64,000 nt of DNA from Ancylostoma caninum (lineage: Eukaryota; Nematoda; Chromadorea; Rhabditida; Ancylostomatidae), in contig JBAJFG010000101.1 in assembly GCA_037903475.1 (NCBI GenBank), positions 124,001 through 188,000 of the forward strand. Reading direction: 5' to 3'. This document shows positions 1 to 12,300 of this stretch, piece by piece. Position 1 is the stretch's first letter. Every line of letters begins with the position of its first letter. The notes beneath the pieces were generated by a model, which worked only from the letters and a program-made list of their open reading frames with translations, had not been told where the DNA came from and did no database searches. The translations under genes were made by a program, and so were the position numbers.

Positions 1-634
1 GACCGAGCTGATCCTAGAACCTAGCACATAACCAGTGTCCTTCAACCGGATGTTACCAGATATGGATGATCTTCACATTGTCCTTCTTCTTCACACCATT
101 ACACTGAGTAAATAGCCACCTTCATGTTCCCCATCAAATATGACATCAATACAATAATAAAGCTAAACCACAAGATGGAATGGGTCAACTTATAACCGGC
201 CTGTTGGACATGCGTGGCGATTGGCAGGATCGTGACAGCGGCTCGACATGATCTTCTGCAGCACCGACTTCGCGATCGTGGAATCCTTCATCATCGAACG
301 GCAGGAAGGCGACCAGCATCTTCGGTGGAACCATGGGCCATTGCGACTGAGCGGAGTCGACCGGGCGCGGATGAGGCGAATGAAGCGAATGAACCCATGA
401 GAGCGCGAGGGCGCCTTTTATAGTGCTGCCGCGTGGGAACGGTACTCAAGGGCATGCGCGGTCCTGAGAAAGTACCGTATCCCGTGGGAGCGCCGATGGA
501 AATGGCGCGCTTACGCCATGCGAGTGTATTTGAACAGGAGTAGGACGTCGGTTCACACCGCAGGCGGATTCGGACCGAGATGTTGACGTCGGTCGAAGTA
601 GTCCTCGAATGGAAGTCGTGCGAGAGTCACGACA
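1..634 (-). repeat. 3' LTR of the giant element (left copy)
   Basis: Direct repeat of 13895-14518. Similarity stops sharply after ...GTCACGACA at 634. The match already runs at base 1, and the other copy has TG immediately before the matching GACCGAG, so the true end is probably one base outside the window. About 25-30 differences by eye, including a 9-bp GCGAATGAA duplication near 380 found only in this copy. The ORFs read here are shadows. Confidence 0.75.
414..422 (-). promoter_or_regulatory. TATA box of the 3' LTR
   Basis: Same minus-strand TATAAAAGG as in the other LTR, at the equivalent place. Its conservation in both copies supports the minus-strand orientation of the element. Confidence 0.45.
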
Positions 635-2694
635 CTCCGGGCGGCAAGAAGATGGAACGACGCAGGATCGAAGTGACGAAGTTGTTCCATAGCGACTTCG
701 AACGATGGCATCTTCTTCTTTCTTCTTTTGCGCGTTGCGTGTCCGTTACCTACGCGTCAGGAATATACAACACCTACGAGTTAAAAAACCTAAGTGTTGT
801 AGCGCGGTTACCTACATTGACGTGGGCCTACTATTGTTTGACTTTTTTGCAGCGGAGGGAAAAATGATGTTCTTGACGTTTTTCGCTGCGGGTGAGGGCG
901 TGCTGATGTTTTTTACACGGTTACCTACAGGGAAGTGGTGGCAGTGCTTCTTCTGGGTGGAAGCATAGACCGTTGGCGTCATTATCACGACGCAACCATG
1001 ACGTTGACCATAGGAGCGGAGGTGACCATAAGACCATGACATATGAAGTTCGGCATAGACTCGAGTGACTTGACGTTGGCATGAAACATCGGCATGACAT
1101 GGAGGCAGCGGCTCGACATTGGGTTTGAGGCTCGACATGACATGGACGACGATTCAGCGGCTCGACATTGACTTGACGGCTTGATCGGCAGGAACCTCGA
1201 CGAAAGATTGAGATGGAACGAAGTAGAGGTTACCTAGTTAGTGTGTTTTTACGCCGTCAGGGGGAAGCGAAAATGTGAGGGAGAGATGTTTTCCCTCACC
1301 GGAATGTCGAGGGGGGTCAAGTCCCGGAAGCGAAAGATGGAAATGAGAACTATGCGAACGGGATGGTATGGCGATCTCTCAACGCCGGGGAAAAGGATGT
1401 TTTGTCACCCCAAGTCCCAGGTGAAGGGGGTCATGCTCACAACGATCTATGAGGATGAAGGAACTTAAAGTTCGCTTCAAAAAGAGCCGGAAATAAACTT
1501 CTAGATAGTTGTGATATATACAACATGTACAGAGGTGTGTTGGACTGGTGTCCAACGATGCGGTTTGCGGGCGGATTTTTCACCCAATTGCACAAGACAG
1601 ATGACGTTTTGGTCTAAGTGCAAAATTGATGTAGCGGATATGCGGAGCGATGTAGGTCTTTCAATGTGTTCGTCTCTTTCTCTTTTCCATTTTTGTCCTG
1701 GTGTTTCCTTCCCATCTCTTCAATCCCTTCTGTTCATCTTCCCAAATGAGCGGAACAAAAACAAAAACAAAGTGAAAACAGAAACAAAAATAAAGCGTGC
1801 GGGTCGCGGCGTTTTTAACGCGGGTAGTTTTGAAAGTCGGGCGAGCAACTTCCAAGCGGCATTAGCGCATGCGCTTTAGAGCGAGCAGTGAAGGCGGTGA
1901 ATAAGGCAATTACCTAAGGCGCGAGTAAGGCAATTACCTAAGCGGCGAATCTAAGGCGGGCTGTAAGCGGGCAGTGATATAAGACAATGTTTAAAGGCGG
2001 TAAATAAAACATGCATTTAAGCGAGCAAATATTAAAGGGGGTAAAACTAAGTAAATGAAAGTAGGGAGGTAGATGCTAGCGGAGCTTGTCGTACGAAGTG
2101 CTTCCGATAAGGAAGCAGATAGAATGCTTCGTACTCCTCTTTCGAAAGAACCTTTACATGTCCGCAGAATGACATCAAGTCTCCTTTGATGTTGCGAATG
2201 GTATGGCAACGACATGGAAAGTGGAGATCTAGATGGTGAAACTGGTCATAACAGACTGTGCAGGATCTTTCTCGCTGGCATGAACCAAGGAATAAACGGG
2301 CAGTTGAATTGTAGGGAGATTAGTGCGAGGGAAACTACTGTAGGAAGTGTTTCTACTGGTGAAGGACCATGTAGGACGCTTCGAAGTTCGTTTCCGAACG
2401 AAATGTCGTAAGTCTGTAAGCGGGTTACTGCAGCGTCGTCATCCATGTAGGACGACTCAGTTGCAGAAAGCCTGATGGTAGTGGCTGTCGCTACAGGAGA
2501 CACGAATCTTTCATACCGGCACTAACCAAGGTGCTAAGGGCAAGTGAGCGAGCAAGGTGGTGCGTGTGGGTTAAAGCGAGCGGGTAAATGCGTGTAAATT
2601 GGGAAGCGTAAATAAAGCAATTTGGGCGGAAGGGTAAATGCGTGCGGTAAAGTTGGAAACAGGTAAATTTAGGCAAAATTCAAAGCACAAAGCT
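635..2694. other. Non-coding 3' part of the giant element
   Basis: No recognisable gene. Seen: repeats of the motif GCGGCTCGACAT around 1080-1175, also present in the LTR, and a short direct repeat AAGGCAATTACCTAAG twice at 1903-1950. The small ORFs on both strands have no domain signature. If pol had ever followed gag on the minus strand it should lie here, and it does not. Confidence 0.5.
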
Positions 2695-4955
2695 CTACTG
2701 GGGGCGAGGAGCCATGTAGAGATCTTCGTACTTGACCACTGCGTAGTTACGCATCTGTTTGTAAAACGAAAGGAGATCTCCAGCGACGTCGTTGATGACA
2801 CTACGACGGTTCATAAAACAGAAGGCTGGATGGTGATCCCTATCGCCACAGATGGAGGAGTGTTTTTCGCGCAAACATTGGCCTGGAGGGTGCAGGTACA
2901 GGCATTTAAGACACCGACCTGCATTAGCGGCAATATGACAGCGGTCCGTGAGGCTTTTCACGGCATCACAGGCAGCTGTGTCGTGGTTCCCTGAGCAGAA
3001 GAAGCACCCATGGGAACCTTCGCGGGGAGTAGCAGAGCTTTGAGATGTTATGGGTAAGGGTGTTGGTGGCGGAATAGTCACAGGGCTAGAAGTAGAAGCT
3101 GATGACATTGCTTCATTTCTCTGCACTGCGGCTTGGGACGCCGAGGCCTTACGATATTGTTGCTCTGCGTACTTAGCGGGCGTAGGAATCGAGAAGCGGT
3201 ACCTGATCTTCAGCAGATCCGTGAAGAGGTTCGGATTCTCTACCGGAAATGCGTCCAAATCAGGGGGCGGATGATGTGAAAGGTACAGCAGTAGCTGTCT
3301 CGGTTTGTGAGACTGCACCTGCTGAAGTGGTGGTAGGCGAAGTTGATGCGGGCGGTGGTGGCGCTGGTGCGGCGTCTGCTTGAGCAGACTGTGTAGAGGA
3401 AAACAATTCTTGGGTAACAGTAGCCACGGTTACTAGGGGAGGCACAAAGGAAGTGTTAAATTTAGAATGAACCGTGATTGCTGGTGTCCAAGTATTGCTT
3501 TGGGGCGAATGGGAGAGCGGAGTATGAGGGACGTCTGTTTCTGAACTTTGAGGTTCAGGAGAACACAAACGGCGGAGATTATTTATGAGAGCTTGATGCA
3601 GGGTATACGCGTGAGCAAGCTCTGCGGTAGCGGCGTTATAATAAAATAAAATGGTAAGCGGGGAAGCGTTGTGGTAGTCGAGCATATCCACGTAATTTTG
3701 GATATCCTCGACTGGGGCGGTGGTGATAAGCGTGGTTATGTACATATCCAATACGGCGCGATGATGATCAAGGTCGTGCATTAGCCTGGCAAGTAGCTCG
3801 AGAACATCGATTACCTTGTCAGGTGACTTCCATTGATCAATTTCCGTGAACAGTTCTATCCGAAGAGTGGTAAGTTGTTGAGTTGCGGCATGTGAGCCCT
3901 TAAGACTCTGGATAGTTGCTGCCACAGAAAAATCGCGGATGCATGGATATGTGTGCGCGGAAGATGAAGGAATAGAAGCATCTCCAACGGAAGAATCGCG
4001 GAGATGCACAAAGATGTCGTCGCGTAGAAACGCGTCGATCATCATCAGGTTGCGAGCGGAAAGGTGCGCAAGGCTAAACGTGTAGTCAAGGTTGGAAACA
4101 ACAGTTAGCGTTTGCGCGAGACGGAGTGCGGCGCGGGCGTGGATGGGGACTGCGAGCGAGGGGTTGTCCCGGACGGGTACGTCGAGGAGCTGAAATTTAC
4201 CTTGCGCGTAGAGAAAACAAGCCTCAAAGGGCGTTAGTGCGCGGTAGCCTAAGCGTGGCAGGATGTTAAGCTGGCCAATGTCCTCAGCACCGAGAAGGAC
4301 CTGACGACAAGGAGGAAACTTAAGCTACGAGCGTAGCTGTGGAGATGAGGCAACACCTGCTACTGACTCTAGAGTAGAGTAGCAAGCGAAGATTCCTACT
4401 AGCAAGGGAAGAAGCGACATGTGATGTCGCGGGATTAGATGTTGAGGGATTCTGCGACGTGGAAGCATTGTGTACTTCCGTGTCGGCAGAATGGGCGGTA
4501 GATGCGAGCGAATGCGCGGAAGTTGCGGAAGATGCGGCGTGGGAAAGCGGTATGGGTTGTTGCGGCAAGTATACGAACCAGTACACGGTGGGACGCAAGT
4601 ATAAAGTGGCACGCTAAAGTTGCAAGGTGCGTGCGTGAATTGCGCCATAGATGTAAAAGCGGGCTGGTTCGCTTGCGAGCGGGGCGAATAAGAAGAAATA
4701 TTTAAATGAGCAACAGGGGAAGTAACGCCTGAATGAGCAAGCAACGCACTAGCGCTCGGATGGAAGGTAGGCGCAGGGAAAAGAGTTTGAATTGTCAAAC
4801 TCACTTGAGCTGCTTGATCCAGACGTCGGAAAGATGCAGTTGTTGAGATGTTGGCGGTGGACGCGGAATGTCCAGCGGTAGGCTGCATCGCGGAATAGCA
4901 ATAGAAGTCGAACAGATGGCTGGTCGGGCCGGAACTATTACCTGAACAAGAAGAC
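2695..4955 (-). pseudogene. BEL/Pao-type gag with CCHC zinc knuckles, broken
   Basis: Retrotransposon capsid/nucleocapsid protein, on the minus strand. One reading frame is open from about 4955 to 3260, interrupted by a single in-frame TAG at 4325-4327. It then gives way to a second frame (3318 to 2695) that carries the nucleocapsid part. Residues 105-167 of that second ORF (about 3006-2818) show two C-x2-C-x3-H-x4-C knuckles (CFFC..H..C and CLKC..H..C) and a third degenerate C..HH..C. Triple knuckles of this spacing are typical of BEL/Pao gag. The middle part is helical-looking (3400-4045); the N-terminal part is low complexity, rich in Ser, Thr, Ala and Pro. The protein stops soon after the knuckles with no protease. 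The TAG and frameshift make it non-functional as it stands. Confidence 0.65.
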
Positions 4956-5129
4956 TAAGTGATCAATATTGTAGAGGAAATACTGTTACTCATTCATAGG
5001 TGGATTAGAAGAAATAGGATAGGGGGGGGGTACTTAAGCGGCGCGGAAAGGGCGTAAGATGGGCGAAGAAATGAATATTTAAGCGGTTGGAGGCGATTAG
5101 CGCAAAGCGGGTATAAGCGGCAATAAGGT

Positions 5130-5905
5130 AGATAGAATAGAAGATAGAAAATGGGGATAGAGAAAGAAGAAAGAAAGAGAGAAGGAAGAAGTTGTTAAGA
5201 AATAGGAGGGGAGAGATAAAGAAAGAGTGGTGAAGGAGAAAGAACATTATGAAAGAAAGGAAAAGGCAAGTAGATGGAGAATTAAAGAGAAATGTAATAG
5301 AGATAGAGAAAGAGTGGTAAAGAAGGAAGAAAGGGGGTAGGGAGAAAAAACAAGTAAGAGATGAGGAATTTAAAAAAAGAGAAAAGAGATAGATAGAGGG
5401 GTGAGAGGTGAAGGGAAAGAAAGAGAAGTCAAATAGAGAGGAAAGTATAAAATGGGTAAATGAGAAGAGAAAGAGGGTGGAGTGCAAGGACTAAAAGGGG
5501 AGAGAGGAAGGAGATAGAAAATTGAGGAAGAGAAAAAGGAGAAAGGAGGAAGAAGGAGGGATGAAGAAATAGAAGAAGAGAGATAATGAAGAAATTGTGA
5601 GCGGAAAGAAATTAGAAGAGGAAATAAGATACAAGATGAGAAAGGGAGAAATGGAGAGGAGTTATAAAGGGAAGTATGATATTAGAGAATAAAGAGATAA
5701 ATGAAAAGTAAGAGGATGAATAAGGAAAGAGTGAGAAGGGATGTAAGAGATAGGAAGATAAGATATTGAGAGAAGGAGAATTGAGTGAAGAGTAAGGAGA
5801 AAGAATTGAGGGAAGGGATGAAGATAAAACGAGAGTGATAGATAACGAAGAAGTAAGAGGATAGAAAAGGAAAATAAGGAGAGGAGAAAAGGGCAAATAA
5901 AATTA
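5130..5905 (+). repeat. C-poor polypurine tract
   Basis: About 775 bp of almost pure G and A (with T) on the plus strand and only a handful of C, in GAGA, GGAAG and AAGAAG runs. On the coding strand of the element this is a pyrimidine-rich leader just upstream of gag. The ORFs read here (for example 160 codons on the minus strand, Ser/Phe/Leu only) are composition artefacts. Confidence 0.85.
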
Positions 5906-6204
5906 AGCGGCGGGATGATGGAAAGGGGCGAAAGGCGGATGAACTGCGCGATGTTAAATGCTAGTTGCCTATGCGCGTGCGTATTACCTACACTATGCCA
6001 TTAGGATAGATGTTAGCACGAACCTAACGCATAAGGTCAATAAGCACGACGAGAAAGGGAACAGGCATGCGCAATAATAAAGAGCGGCGATAAATGAAGG
6101 TAGCGGACATAAGGAACGGAAGGCGAAATAAGGATGCGAGGGATTGCGAAAGAAGCGCAGGATAGATGGATAAGCGTGCGTGAGGCGCGGATGGATGGGG
6201 AAAA
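5906..6204. other. Non-coding spacer inside the giant element
   Basis: Between the polypurine tract and the tandem duplication. No gene or repeat recognised. Confidence 0.4.
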
Positions 6205-6925
6205 GCGAGCATTTGAACTACGCTAGGCACCTAGTGTATTACCATAAACCCATTGTATCAGTACATGGTACGTATGCAAACATGAATTTTAATGAATTTT
6301 AGCCGGTAGTTGATGGAAGTATCCCCAATACGGCAGTGGATTTGCTGTAGGGATAAGGAAACCGGTATTGATTGGTAGGCGAAATTTGTGGATCATGCTT
6401 GAAAGCGTGAACCAAGTGAAACTGATGCGATGCGTTCAAACCGCAACTTTACCAATTAGAGCCGGTTAGGGTAGGTTAAGCAAGATGTTATTAAGCGGGC
6501 AATACCTACAGTGAACCGAACAAGGATCTTGGCTGGAAAGGTACGATTGAGGATGATAATACAGGAAGGTAGAGGGCAGTGGATCAAATGCGGCGGAGTG
6601 TAGGTATGCGAGCACTTGGACTGTGCGAAGCACCTAGAGCGTTACCGTGTACCCATTAGATCAGGGCGTAGTGCGCATTCAAACACGAATTTTGGATGGA
6701 TTTTGACCGGCATATATTGAAAGAAAGTGAAGACGGCGATGGAGTTGCATGGGGTGAAATGGAGATACTGGTAATGATGGAATAGCGAGAGCGATCATGT
6801 TCGAAGGCGTAACTAGTCGAACCGATCTAATGTGTTTAGGGCACAGCTGAACCAACTAGAGCCGACTAGCGCAAGCAAGGTAAACGCGATTAAGCAGACA
6901 ATACCTACTATAGGCCAACCAGAAC
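6205..6925. repeat. Diverged ~400-bp tandem duplication
   Basis: Two head-to-tail copies, about 6205-6525 and 6608-6925. Shared landmarks recur about 400 bp apart: GCACCTAG (6227 and 6630), AAACAYGAATTTT, GACCGG/AGCCGG, and CAATACCTAC near 6500 and 6900. Copies differ throughout, so the duplication is old. Confidence 0.7.
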
Positions 6926-7109
6926 TAATTGGCGAGCACGCCAGAGACGGTAAAGACAGAAGGCGGAAAGCAAAAGATCAAGTGCAGCGAGAGCGAGCAG
7001 AGAGCGGGCAAAAGGCGCGATATAGATGAGAAGACAGCAATAAGGAGAAGAGTACCTAACAGCAGAGAATAAAGAAAATTGTAAACTTATTAGAGTGTTG
7101 ACCGAATCT

Positions 7110-7262
7110 AATAATATTCGAATAATTATTCGAATATTCGAAAAATCAGAATATTCGGATTATTCGAATATTCGAATATTCGACGCTTTCAAAATATTCG
7201 TTTATTCGAATATTCGAATATTCGATCACTCTTAATTATTCGATTATTCGAATATTCGGGGG
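7110..7262. repeat. TTCGAATATTCG subterminal array, left
   Basis: Overlapping copies of the self-complementary motif ATTCGAATATTCG with short unique interruptions. It mirrors the array at the other end of the same element, as hAT subterminal repeats often do. Confidence 0.8.
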
Positions 7263-9039
7263 TGGGTACATTCGAATATTAGATCATTCGAATAATCGAG
7301 CAGTCATTTTCAACAGCACCTTCGCTCTCATAATCATTCTCGAGCACCATGAGCAAGCACCTACCGTCGCTAAATTTGAGATCGCCAGTATGCATTGCTG
7401 CCGTTGTCAGCACGCCACATTATCATTTCAGCGGGCTGACAGCGGACTTTCTGCAGGCTCACCGCACATAGATAATTTAATGACCACGTTCAATTACTTG
7501 GTTGACAGTAGAGTTGCCTACGCCAAATATTTGTACCGCGGTTCACCCGCACATTGTCTGAGAATACCTGCTGACGTAGACAGATAGCTACAATTTTGTG
7601 GCAAGTCTTGAACCTTCAATTTGGTGAAAAAAAACTTCAGAAAAGCAAAGAGCTTACTGGGAATTTTCAATCTTTATGACACTAGTCTGCCATGGAGGCT
7701 GTACGCCTCCATTTCGAGTAATCGTACTTTTTCCAACCCCACCCCGCAACCTTACCACCAGCATGCCACTACAACTTCTGTGCACAACATTTGGAAAATT
7801 ACCTTCATTTATCTATACAATACAAAGCACCCGTTCTGAGAAACGATCTCGAGATGTTGGATGGAAACCCAGCAATGCGATTAGCAGGTACGTACAAGTT
7901 TGACGTACTAGTTTGCTGAGTGAAAAACTCCTAAAAATGCCCTATTCTTTTTCAGTACCTATTAAGGAACTCATGCTGACTTATCATATAGCTGATACGT
8001 TCTATGCATGTTGCTGTAGCAAAAAAACTTATGCAGACTCATTACAGAGACGAGTGCAACACTAGGCTTCAGTGATTTGGGATTGGGTTAGTTCATGCAA
8101 CTGCTAGTAGCTCCAATACTGAACCCGTCAGCTGAGAACTGGGCTCATTTGAAATTAGGTTCGAAACACCGGTTCTTAACTCTATTCAGTGTTGTCTATT
8201 TTATTGGACGTCGCGAAAGTTTCAGCCATTTTTGGACGTCTTTTCGGATTAATTCTTTTTCTTCAATATAACAAACATTTACACAATGTAAGTGAAATCA
8301 TTATTCTGCGCAAACAGTAAGTTTTGTTGGCAGCAGCTTTTAACAAATGATTCCTTTGTAATTCCATCAAATACTGAGCATTACATTCTGAGGAGGTAGT
8401 TCTCGTTTTTGCAGTAGTTTTGGCAGTTATCGGCTTACGAGTCAACCACATTTCCTTACGTGAATTACATGAACAACCACCGGTAACCAAGATGGCTAGC
8501 TGAGCGAAGCTCTGTTGAAAACTCAAAAAGTTTATGCACGCACTCTACGCACTTGAAACTAGCGGTCACTCAGATCATGAGGTATCCACACGTTGCCTAC
8601 CCGTGGAGAAGCAGGTAAAAAATACTGTGTCGTGATGACGTTGGAGGTCCTTTGCCAGGTCAAGGATACCACTACGCGGATTCTATTCAATCAGTTCCAG
8701 GAGGCGCTCGCTTTTGGTTTTCTGAGTTATCAAACCAGGAGCAGCCGAACATGCTTGTAGTCAGTGACAATATTTTCAGTCATAATCGCAACGGAATGAT
8801 AGGACAAACTGGATATAGGTGGAGCATTGACTAACCCTTATACAAGTTTTGGACAGGAAATTCCAAATCAATTTCGAAAAAATTAGCAACACACAAAAGT
8901 AAGTGACTTCGACTAAGTAGGTAGTGGTAAATAGTGATAAAGTGAATAGGTAACTTTCGCGGCAACCTAATGAATAATTGTTCTATTCAGAGAACTTCCC
9001 TTTGCGTACTCAGCCGAAATAAATGTAGATCAACTTCCC

Positions 9040-9275
9040 AAATATTCGAAATATTCGAATATTCGAGGCTCATGATCGAATATTCGAATAATTAGAATAT
9101 TCGAGAGGTTGGAGTATTCGAATTATTCGAATATTCGAATATTCGGAGACGTCGAAATATTCGTTTATTCGAATATTCGAATATTCGGGCGTTTCAAAAC
9201 ATTCGTTTCTTCGAATATTCGAATATTCGGTCATATCGAAATATTCGATTAATCGAATATTCGAATATTCGAAAA
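9040..9275. repeat. TTCGAATATTCG subterminal array, right
   Basis: Same motif as the left array, about six modules of 35-45 bp, each ending in two or three TTCGAATA units. The apparent minus-strand ORF here, with repeated EYSNIR residues, is a by-product of the repeat period. Confidence 0.8.
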
Positions 9276-9306
9276 AAATTTTCAAATGCAACACTCTAAA
9301 ACCTAT

Positions 9307-12300
9307 CTAAATTTCTTTATTTCCGACTGTAGAAATGGACTTGTTCCATGGCACCGTGCGGCCGAATGTACGTGCAGGAACCATTTCCATGTTCTTAGGT
9401 CCTGTTCAATCTTTATAAGCTGTGATCTCGGGTGGATGAAAGAACGCGGCCGGTAGATGTTCAAACGGTCGCTATTGGATGAAACGCATCCCAAAGACAA
9501 CAAATACACCAAATGACCATTGTATCGTAAGTGGACGCATAGGGAGATTGACATCCAGAACGCTAGAAATGGCCGAAGGAGATTTGCGCTAATGGGTACG
9601 CATCCGAGGCGGTATGCGGTAGAAACAAGTAACCCTAGTACCGACAAGGCTAACGGATGGTTTCGGAGCCTACGAAGGAGACGATAACTAAGAAGACTTG
9701 CAGCGGGGACGAACTAGGCGGAGGAGTCCAACGCAGAGTATAGGCCGACGAAGATGTTAACTACTGCAGTTGGTTGACGGAGTTGCGGAAGGTGGAAGCG
9801 AACTAGAGGAGCACAATTAAGTGCGGCGGAAAATTCCAATATGGCTTTTACGATGTTAGCAGGTACCCAGATGGGATTTACCCAAGTGGTAGTTTTGCCA
9901 TATGGAAGTGCGAAGTTGTGCCAACCAGGGAGGGACAAATTAGATAAGCAGAGCAACACGGAGACGTGACAATTGTCTCTGTAAACTGGATATCCTAATT
10001 TGTAAGATGGACCCAATGGAATGACACAACATAGAGTGAATAAAGGGCGGAAGAAGCGAGACGAGTGAACGGACGGATGAAAGAGTAGTGGAAAAATGCG
10101 AAATTTGCGGACAAACTCTAAGCCAAGAGGAGTGAGCAGCTCCTAACAGATCGCATTATGAGCGAATCTGGCAGAGAACTGCACCAACATTCCCAGACCG
10201 AGAGAAGTGATATGAGCCCAAACAAACAGAATACCAAAGAAGCCTGGTGAGATGACAGAACCAGAATGTAGACTGCTGTTAAGGCTAAGCGAGTAGTAGC
10301 GAAGCATAGACGTTTAGAAGACAACATGCGATCTAACAGTGGGCGACGTAGCTTAACTGTTCGGAGAGGATAGATGCAACGTGGCCATTCCAAGATGGTA
10401 ATTGGAAATCAACTAAGGTAGGACATTGACTTCTAGGACGTCCACAGGCGGTAAGGCGATGCGGAAGAAGAAAACGAAGCGTGGTCAACGAGTCGAAACA
10501 CGTGACGAAAAGGTGTTAATGGAGACAGTGAACCGCAACAAGAGTGATGCTGAAGAAAACTGGCCGAAAACCCAACTACATAGATCTTAGGAGTGGTTGA
10601 GACCAAGAAGAAAGTCGAATTCTACAACATTTATGGCGATACACGACTCCAAATCGGCGGAACGTGGTTAACAAGTTGAATCGCGCTAATAACACTGGAG
10701 CCATTGAACCAGAACACGTATGAGAAGGAACAAACTAAATGGAGCAACCACAGAAAGGCCCTAAAAGTAGTTAACACCAAGAAGAGTGTCCGATACTGCA
10801 ACGTGTGGCGAGCAACGAGTCCAGAATGGCGGAAATGCGAAGAAAACGGAGAAGAATGACAAAGCCTTCCAAAGAAGATGTTGAACTGTGGCCACAAGAA
10901 ACAACACCTTTGATGTTACAGATGCCCTCGAAAGACTTGATGAAGTGGCGATCAAACGGATAGCAGGCGGAGAGAAAGGAGGCGAAAGGGTAATGGATGC
11001 GGAGGAAGCGGAGAAGAACGCCAAGGTGTTCCGAAGGAGCGTTGAACTGGCCAGAAGAAACAACGACCCCGATGTTATGTATGCCTAACGGATGTGGACA
11101 ACTGTAACGTGTGGAACCGTAACTATCCCTGTCGCATAGGCGACGTCGGACTGGCGACCGCGAATAGTGGCAAGACGAGGAACAGCGGAAACAAAGCGAT
11201 TCACAAGAAGGATTCCTTGACGAGCCACAAAGACTTGCTGGAAAGTCTGACGTGAAGCTGTCCTACGATGACGGTGTAGGTAGAAGGCGTAGGTAGACGT
11301 GGAGCGAACAAACCAGAGGTAGCAAGCATGCGAGAAGGGTTCCTACGTGAACAACTAGGACGTGCTGGAATGACGTTGTCCGTGTACGCCGAAATATGAG
11401 GCGAAAGTGGGCGTAAATGGAGGAACCACGATGATGTTGATGAGCTTGCGATGGGTTTCTAGACGAACCACGACTGCCAGATAGACTATAGAACAGCTAA
11501 GACTTACAGGACGACAGCGACCAGACGGATGTTGGGGTGGATTACGCGAGCAGGAAAGTTAGTGATGACCTGGACCACAACGATTACAGCTGAAAGCGGA
11601 ACAGTTGGCTGCAAGAAGACCCGATGAGGCTGCTGTAGCACAACTGGTAACAGCGGACGACGAAGCGCCTTGTCGATGGAACAAGAGATTGATGACAACT
11701 ACTGGACTATGATGGAAGAAATCCCATTGCAGTATACTTCCGGAATGTGTACTGCTGGAGTTGCCGTCAATCCAACGTTGGCGACTTCGTCTGCGGAGAA
11801 GCGGAAATGACCCTAAGTTCCTAGCTGGGCAAGGGCATAATGTCGACTATCCTCCAGTTGCTCGATGGACTTGCCCAAACCCCAAAGGAGCTGATTTAAT
11901 TGAAACATGCCTGTTCGATTCGTGCGCATTCCTTAGGGGACAGGACGTGAGCAATAGCGACAGTAGCGTGTCCTCGTATCGTTTACCGTAGGTTGCGGAC
12001 TCCATCACGACATAACGCGTATCTCTATGAGCTGATTAAGGCGAACGGTAGCTAAAAGATGTTTTAGCTTCTGAAATGATGGTATGAGAAGCCTAGCCGA
12101 TCGCAACGTTGTTACTGTGCCTTAAGCGGATACGAGAGACGTTACGGCGCGAACTTGGCGCAACTAACGCGGCCTTAGCTTACAGCTAGTAATTAGATGG
12201 AAATGTACTAGAATTGTAAGCGGAACAAGCAGATGTAAAAAGCGCAGTTGAAGGGATTAGAGCGTTGTTAACCTAGGCAGAATTAATACTACGATAAAAA

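Larger units (their letters stand above)
7091..9298. mobile_element. hAT-like non-autonomous DNA transposon inserted in the giant element
   Basis: Terminal inverted repeat TAGAGTGTTG at 7091-7100 and its complement at 9289-9298. It is flanked by an 8-bp target duplication with one mismatch: AAACTTAT at 7083-7090 and AAACCTAT at 9299-9306. A TIR of the YAGRG type and an 8-bp duplication are hallmarks of the hAT superfamily. Long arrays of ATTCGAATATTCG lie just inside both ends. No transposase is visible; the ORFs at 7390-7587, 7621-7903 and 8263-8526 are not recognisable. Its absence of coding capacity and the intact target duplication point to mobilisation in trans after the host element had inserted. 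Confidence 0.8.

Noticed and set aside
5005..5487. 160-codon minus-strand ORF rich in Phe, Ser and Leu
   Set aside because: Reverse complement of the polypurine tract; stop codons are rare there for compositional reasons.
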